Origin: an uncultured Eubacteriales bacterium | Lineage (GTDB): Bacteria; Bacillota; Clostridia; Oscillospirales; Acutalibacteraceae | Assembly: GCA_900319255.1 (NCBI GenBank) | Contig: ONNU01000279.1 | Location: forward strand, 1 to 19,099 | Length of the DNA stretch: 19,099 nucleotides | Direction: 5' to 3' | Shown here: one piece after another, positions 15,778-19,099 of the stretch | Layout of the letters: every line of letters begins with the position of its first letter | Position numbering within the stretch: the stretch's first letter is position 1 | Position numbers and translations under genes: made by a program | The notes under the pieces: generated by a model | The model's database searches: none | Seen by the model: the letters and a program-made list of their open reading frames with translations, nothing else | Told to the model about the DNA's origin: nothing

Positions 15778-15821
15778 ATGTATTTTCGAGATATAAACAG
15801 GAAAGACAGGAGAGAACAACT

Positions 15822-17915
15822 ATGACAAACTTAACAGTACTTTTCGGAAGCATGGTTTTTGATGACCGCAAAATGCAGGAGCGCCTTCCCCGCGTTACCT
15901 ATAAGGCTCTCAAGAAAACCATTAAGAACGGCGAGCCGCTGGATCTGAGCGTTGCAAATGCCGTAGCTAATGCCATGAAGGACTGGGCAGTTGAAATGGG
16001 CTGCACACATTATACTCACTGGTTCCAGCCGATGACTGGTGTCACCGCTGAAAAGCACGACAGCTTTATCTGTCCGGCAGGAGATGGCCAGATCATTATG
16101 GAATTCTCGGGCAAGGAGCTTATCAAGGGTGAGCCTGACGCTTCGTCCTTTCCTTCCGGCGGTATCCGCGCGACCTTTGAGGCAAGAGGCTATACAACAT
16201 GGGATCCTACCTCACCGGCATTCATAAGAGATAAAACATTATATATACCCACCGCATTCTGTTCATATACAGGAGAAGTCCTTGACAAGAAAACACCTCT
16301 CCTCCGCTCAATGGAAAGACTCAGCAACGTCGCTGTACAGCTTCTCCACCTTTTAGGAAAAACAGATGTCACAAGAGTTACTACCACAGTAGGTCCGGAG
16401 CAGGAATATTTCCTCATCGACAAGAAAATGTATGATGCGCGTCCCGACCTTATCTATACAGGGAGAACACTTTTCGGTGCTCCCGCTCCGAAGGGTCAGG
16501 AGCTTGAGGATCATTATTTCGGCTCCATCAAGACAAGAGTTGCTGCTTTTATGAACGACCTTGACGAAGAGCTCTGGAAGCTGGGCATCATGGCAAAAAC
16601 AAAGCATAACGAAGTCGCTCCCTCACAGCATGAGCTTGCTCCGATTTTTGCAACCTCCAATATCGCAACAGATCATAATGAGCTGACCATGGAGGTAATG
16701 AAGAAAACAGCTGAAAAGCACGGTCTTGTATGTCTTCTTCATGAAAAGCCCTTTGCAGGCGTTAACGGTTCAGGTAAGCACAACAACTGGTCTATCTCCA
16801 CAAATACAGGAGAAAACCTCCTTGACCCGGGCAAGAATCCCGAAAACAATGTTCAGTTCCAGCTTTTCCTTGCTGCTGTTATCAAGGCTGTTCATGAATA
16901 TCAGGATCTCCTCCGTCTGACAGTTGCTTCTGCCGGAAACGATCACAGACTCGGCGCAAATGAAGCTCCTCCGGCTATCATTTCAATGTACCTCGGTGAT
17001 GACCTGGGAGCGCTGGTTGAATCTGTTATCAGAGGCACAGAATATAAGAGCAGCGGAGAAACCGATATGCTCACCGGCGTGGATGTTCTTCCCGACTTCT
17101 GCAAGGACAGCTCAGACAGAAACCGTACTTCACCCTTTGCATTCACCGGAAACAAATTTGAATTCCGCGCACTGGGTTCTTCACTGAATATAGCTTGTCC
17201 CAATTATATGCTCAATACTATGGTAGCTGATGAGCTTGCTCAGTTCTATGAAGAGCTTAAATCAGCCGTAGATCTTGAAGCAGCAGCAAAGGAACTTATC
17301 CGCAGAACCTTTACAGAGCATAAGAACATTATCTTCAACGGCGATAACTATTCTCAGGAATGGGTCGAGGAAGCAGCAAGAAGAGGTCTTTGCAATTTCC
17401 GTTCTATGCCTGAAGCAATGGCGCATTATGTTGACAAGAAAAATATTGATCTCTTCGTAAGAAACGGTATCGTTACCGAAGCCGAGATCAGAGCAAGATA
17501 TGAGATCGAGCTTGAGCATTACAGCAAGCAGATCAGGATAGAAGCGCTTACCATGATAGACATGGCTGAAAAGCGCATCACCCCCGCAGTTATTTCATTT
17601 GTTCGTGAGCTTTCTGATGCAGCTATCGCTAAGAAATCTCTCAGCGCATCATATTCAGTATTTGCTGAGACATCACTTATCGAGGAGCTTTCAGGCGAGC
17701 TTGAACAGTTCGTAAAGAAAACAGCCGTACTCAAGGAAGCAGTTGAAAATGCCGGCAAGCATAGCAGCAGCTCTCAGGAGCTTGCAACATATTATCGTGA
17801 ATCGGTATTTGCTGCAATGGAAGAGTTAAGAGTGCTGGGCGACGCAATGGAGCGTAAGACCTCAGCTGAATACTGGCCCTATCCGTCATACGGCGAGATA
17901 TTATTCGGAGTATAA
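15822..17915 (+). CDS. glnN: Glutamine synthetase type III
   Basis: ATP-dependent synthesis of glutamine from glutamate and ammonium in the cytoplasm. Its 697 residues match GSIII (about 700), not GSI (about 450-470). Typical GSIII blocks are the N-terminal VLFGSMVFDDRKMQERLP (6-23), GPEQEYFLID (191-200, metal and glutamate binding), KHNEVAPSQHELAP (261-274) and HEKPFAGVNGSGKHNNWS (307-324), followed by the GSIII-specific C-terminal helical region. AGGAGAG lies 7 nt before the ATG. Its leader carries a putative ANTAR target, and the amt gene follows 169 nt later past a terminator, so the two are probably nitrogen co-regulated. The gene is often simply named glnA in this group. Confidence 0.96.
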   Translation: MTNLTVLFGSMVFDDRKMQERLPRVTYKALKKTIKNGEPLDLSVANAVANAMKDWAVEMGCTHYTHWFQPMTGVTAEKHDSFICPAGDGQIIMEFSGKELIKGEPDASSFPSGGIRATFEARGYTTWDPTSPAFIRDKTLYIPTAFCSYTGEVLDKKTPLLRSMERLSNVAVQLLHLLGKTDVTRVTTTVGPEQEYFLIDKKMYDARPDLIYTGRTLFGAPAPKGQELEDHYFGSIKTRVAAFMNDLDEELWKLGIMAKTKHNEVAPSQHELAPIFATSNIATDHNELTMEVMKKTAEKHGLVCLLHEKPFAGVNGSGKHNNWSISTNTGENLLDPGKNPENNVQFQLFLAAVIKAVHEYQDLLRLTVASAGNDHRLGANEAPPAIISMYLGDDLGALVESVIRGTEYKSSGETDMLTGVDVLPDFCKDSSDRNRTSPFAFTGNKFEFRALGSSLNIACPNYMLNTMVADELAQFYEELKSAVDLEAAAKELIRRTFTEHKNIIFNGDNYSQEWVEEAARRGLCNFRSMPEAMAHYVDKKNIDLFVRNGIVTEAEIRARYEIELEHYSKQIRIEALTMIDMAEKRITPAVISFVRELSDAAIAKKSLSASYSVFAETSLIEELSGELEQFVKKTAVLKEAVENAGKHSSSSQELATYYRESVFAAMEELRVLGDAMERKTSAEYWPYPSYGEILFGV

Positions 17916-17925
17916 GTTTTTTTCA

Positions 17926-17976
17926 GCACAATGGCGTGCATATAACCTCTCCTCGCTGGGGTATATGCGCGTCATT
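17926..17976 (+). terminator. Strong terminator in the glnA-amt gap with an overlapping AxxGxx hexaloop stem
   Basis: A long hairpin (17930-17949 with 17958-17976, one bulge at 17945, a few G-U pairs, 8-nt loop) is followed by TTTTATTTATATATT. It starts 15 nt after the glnA stop. The 5' arm begins inside a small alternative stem, GCAC-AATGGC-GTGC (17926-17939), whose 6-nt loop has A1 and G4. This is the same geometry as the first stem of the glnA leader, so termination may be regulated. The second loop here is UCCUCGCU and does not fit the ANTAR pattern. No convincing promoter for amt is seen after it. Confidence 0.75.
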
Positions 17977-18084
17977 TTATTTATATATTATTAATCTTTT
18001 TGCTTTATCCTGTATTTCATCCATTGACTTTTGCGGTGAAGGAAATGCTGCATAAAGCGGGAAAAAGAAAAAGGAGGAAACACT

Positions 18085-19099
18085 ATGGATACATCCATGC
18101 AAACTGTAGTTTCACAAGCTGTCGAACAATCTAACGCCTTTACAATAGGTATCTGGTACCTGATCGGTGCTGCGCTTGTATTTTTCATGCAGTGCGGCTT
18201 CGCAATGGTAGAGACCGGTTTCACAAGAGCAAAGAATGCCGGTAACATCATTATGAAAAACCTGATGGATTTCTGTATCGGTACTATCGCATTCATCTTT
18301 CTCGGCTTCGGTCTGATGATGTCTGAAAACTATCTTTTCGGACTTATCGGTGTTCCGGATCTGCAGATATTCACAAACTTCAATGATTTCCCCTGGTCAT
18401 CATTTGTTTTCAATCTCGTATTCTGCGCAACAGCCGCTACTATCGTTTCCGGCGCTATGGCAGAAAGAACAAAGTTTATTTCCTATTGTATCTACAGCGG
18501 CATCATAAGCCTTGTTGTATATCCTATCGAAGCAGGCTGGGTATGGAACAGTCAGGGCTGGCTCGCTCAGATGGGCTTTGTTGATTTCGCAGGTTCTGCC
18601 TGCATCCATTCCGTCGGCGGTATCACAGCTCTTATCGGCGCTGCTATGGTGGGACCCCGTATCGGCAAGTATACAAAAGAAGGCAAACCCCGCGCTATCC
18701 CCGGTCACAGCCTTACACTCGGCGCTCTGGGCGTATTCATCCTCTGGTTCGGCTGGTACGGCTTCAACGGTGCTGCCGCTACAGATCTTACACAGCTCGC
18801 TCAGATCTTCGCAACAACAACAGTTGCTCCGGCTGCCGCTACCTGCGCTACAATGATCTATACATGGGTCAAGAACGGCAAGCCCGATGTTTCAATGTCA
18901 CTTAACGGTTCTCTCGCAGGTCTTGTTGCTATCACAGCAGGATGTCATACAGTCGATATCCTTGGCTCGCTTATCATCGGCATCGTTGCAGGTATACTCG
19001 TTGTAGTTGCAGTTGAGGTTGTCGATCAGTTCCTCAAGATAGATGATCCTGTCGGCGCTGTTGCAGTTCATATGTGCAACGGTATCTGGGGTACTCTTG
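18085..19099 (+). CDS. amt: Ammonium transporter (Amt/MEP/Rh family), N-terminal part, runs off the window
   Basis: Integral membrane ammonium channel/transporter feeding the GS-GOGAT route. The frame is open for 338 codons from an ATG with a strong AAGGAGG (8 nt upstream) to the window edge. Strongly hydrophobic helices recur throughout. Family hallmarks include VETGFTRAKNAGNIIMKN (42-59), the phenylalanine-gate region LVFCATAATIVSGAMAER (111-128), GWVWNSQGWL (151-160), and the twin pore histidines H175 (ACIHSVGGI) and H329 (VAVHMCNGIWG). There is no signal peptide, only a short polar N-terminus before the first helix. The full protein should be about 400 or more residues; a fused PII domain, as in some Clostridia, cannot be excluded because the end is missing. 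It is likely co-expressed with glnN. Confidence 0.96.
   Translation, partial: MDTSMQTVVSQAVEQSNAFTIGIWYLIGAALVFFMQCGFAMVETGFTRAKNAGNIIMKNLMDFCIGTIAFIFLGFGLMMSENYLFGLIGVPDLQIFTNFNDFPWSSFVFNLVFCATAATIVSGAMAERTKFISYCIYSGIISLVVYPIEAGWVWNSQGWLAQMGFVDFAGSACIHSVGGITALIGAAMVGPRIGKYTKEGKPRAIPGHSLTLGALGVFILWFGWYGFNGAAATDLTQLAQIFATTTVAPAAATCATMIYTWVKNGKPDVSMSLNGSLAGLVAITAGCHTVDILGSLIIGIVAGILVVVAVEVVDQFLKIDDPVGAVAVHMCNGIWGTL

Noticed and set aside
15730..15821. Glutamine riboswitch in the glnA leader
   Set aside because: The conserved bases of the glnA and downstream-peptide RNA motifs known to me are not seen; the paired hexaloops fit an ANTAR target better.
18024..18056. TTGACT and CATAAA as an amt promoter
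   Set aside because: The spacing is about 21 nt and the -10 is poor, so it does not meet a reasonable promoter standard.

Overview
The window reads as chromosomal DNA of a low-to-mid-GC Firmicute, most likely a Ruminococcus-like member of the Clostridia. The inference rests on a T-box-controlled tyrosyl-tRNA synthetase, strong AGGAGG-type ribosome binding sites, near-consensus sigma-A promoters with 17-nt spacers, a type III glutamine synthetase, a second Kae1/TsaD-like protein next to nusB, and a large Ser/Glu/Thr-rich surface protein with a sortase-type C-terminus. No rRNA, tRNA, CRISPR array, insertion sequence or phage gene was seen.

Layout. Positions 1-511 (minus) hold the N-terminal part of a family 2 glycosyltransferase-like protein that runs off the window. 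Positions 633-4730 (minus) hold tyrS, nusB, a TsaD-like paralog and glmM in transcription order. The first three are tightly packed and probably share a T-box leader (about 4763-5023) with a tyrosine specifier codon; glmM follows after 106 nt. Positions 5061-5410 hold an unexplained hairpin-rich stretch and a strong terminator. Positions 5411-9094 (minus) encode a 1227-residue secreted, probably wall-anchored protein combining a NagZ-type GH3 glucosaminidase, a CHAP-type cysteine peptidase/amidase domain, two Ig/X2-like modules, a low-complexity stalk and a TPFTG sorting signal. Positions 9429-15450 (minus) hold the gltB-gltD glutamate synthase operon. Transcribed away from it are glnA/glnN (GSIII, 15822-17915, plus) and an ammonium transporter gene (18085 to the window end, plus).

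How the genes work together. The right third is a nitrogen-assimilation block: Amt brings in ammonium, GSIII makes glutamine, and GOGAT (GltBD) regenerates glutamate. gltB and glnA start from divergent near-consensus promoters in a 371-nt gap that also carries a 10-bp inverted repeat. The glnA leader contains two adjacent stems with hexanucleotide loops bearing A at loop position 1 and G at position 4. That is the signature of RNA targets of ANTAR-domain antiterminators, and it overlaps a competing 15-bp hairpin. The glnA-amt gap carries a strong terminator whose 5' arm likewise begins inside an AxxGxx hexaloop. This putative ANTAR-type control of glnA (and perhaps amt) and the dual-enzyme wall hydrolase are the two most interesting items. 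The left half links translation (tyrS, the TsaD-like protein), transcription elongation (nusB) and cell-wall precursor synthesis (glmM).
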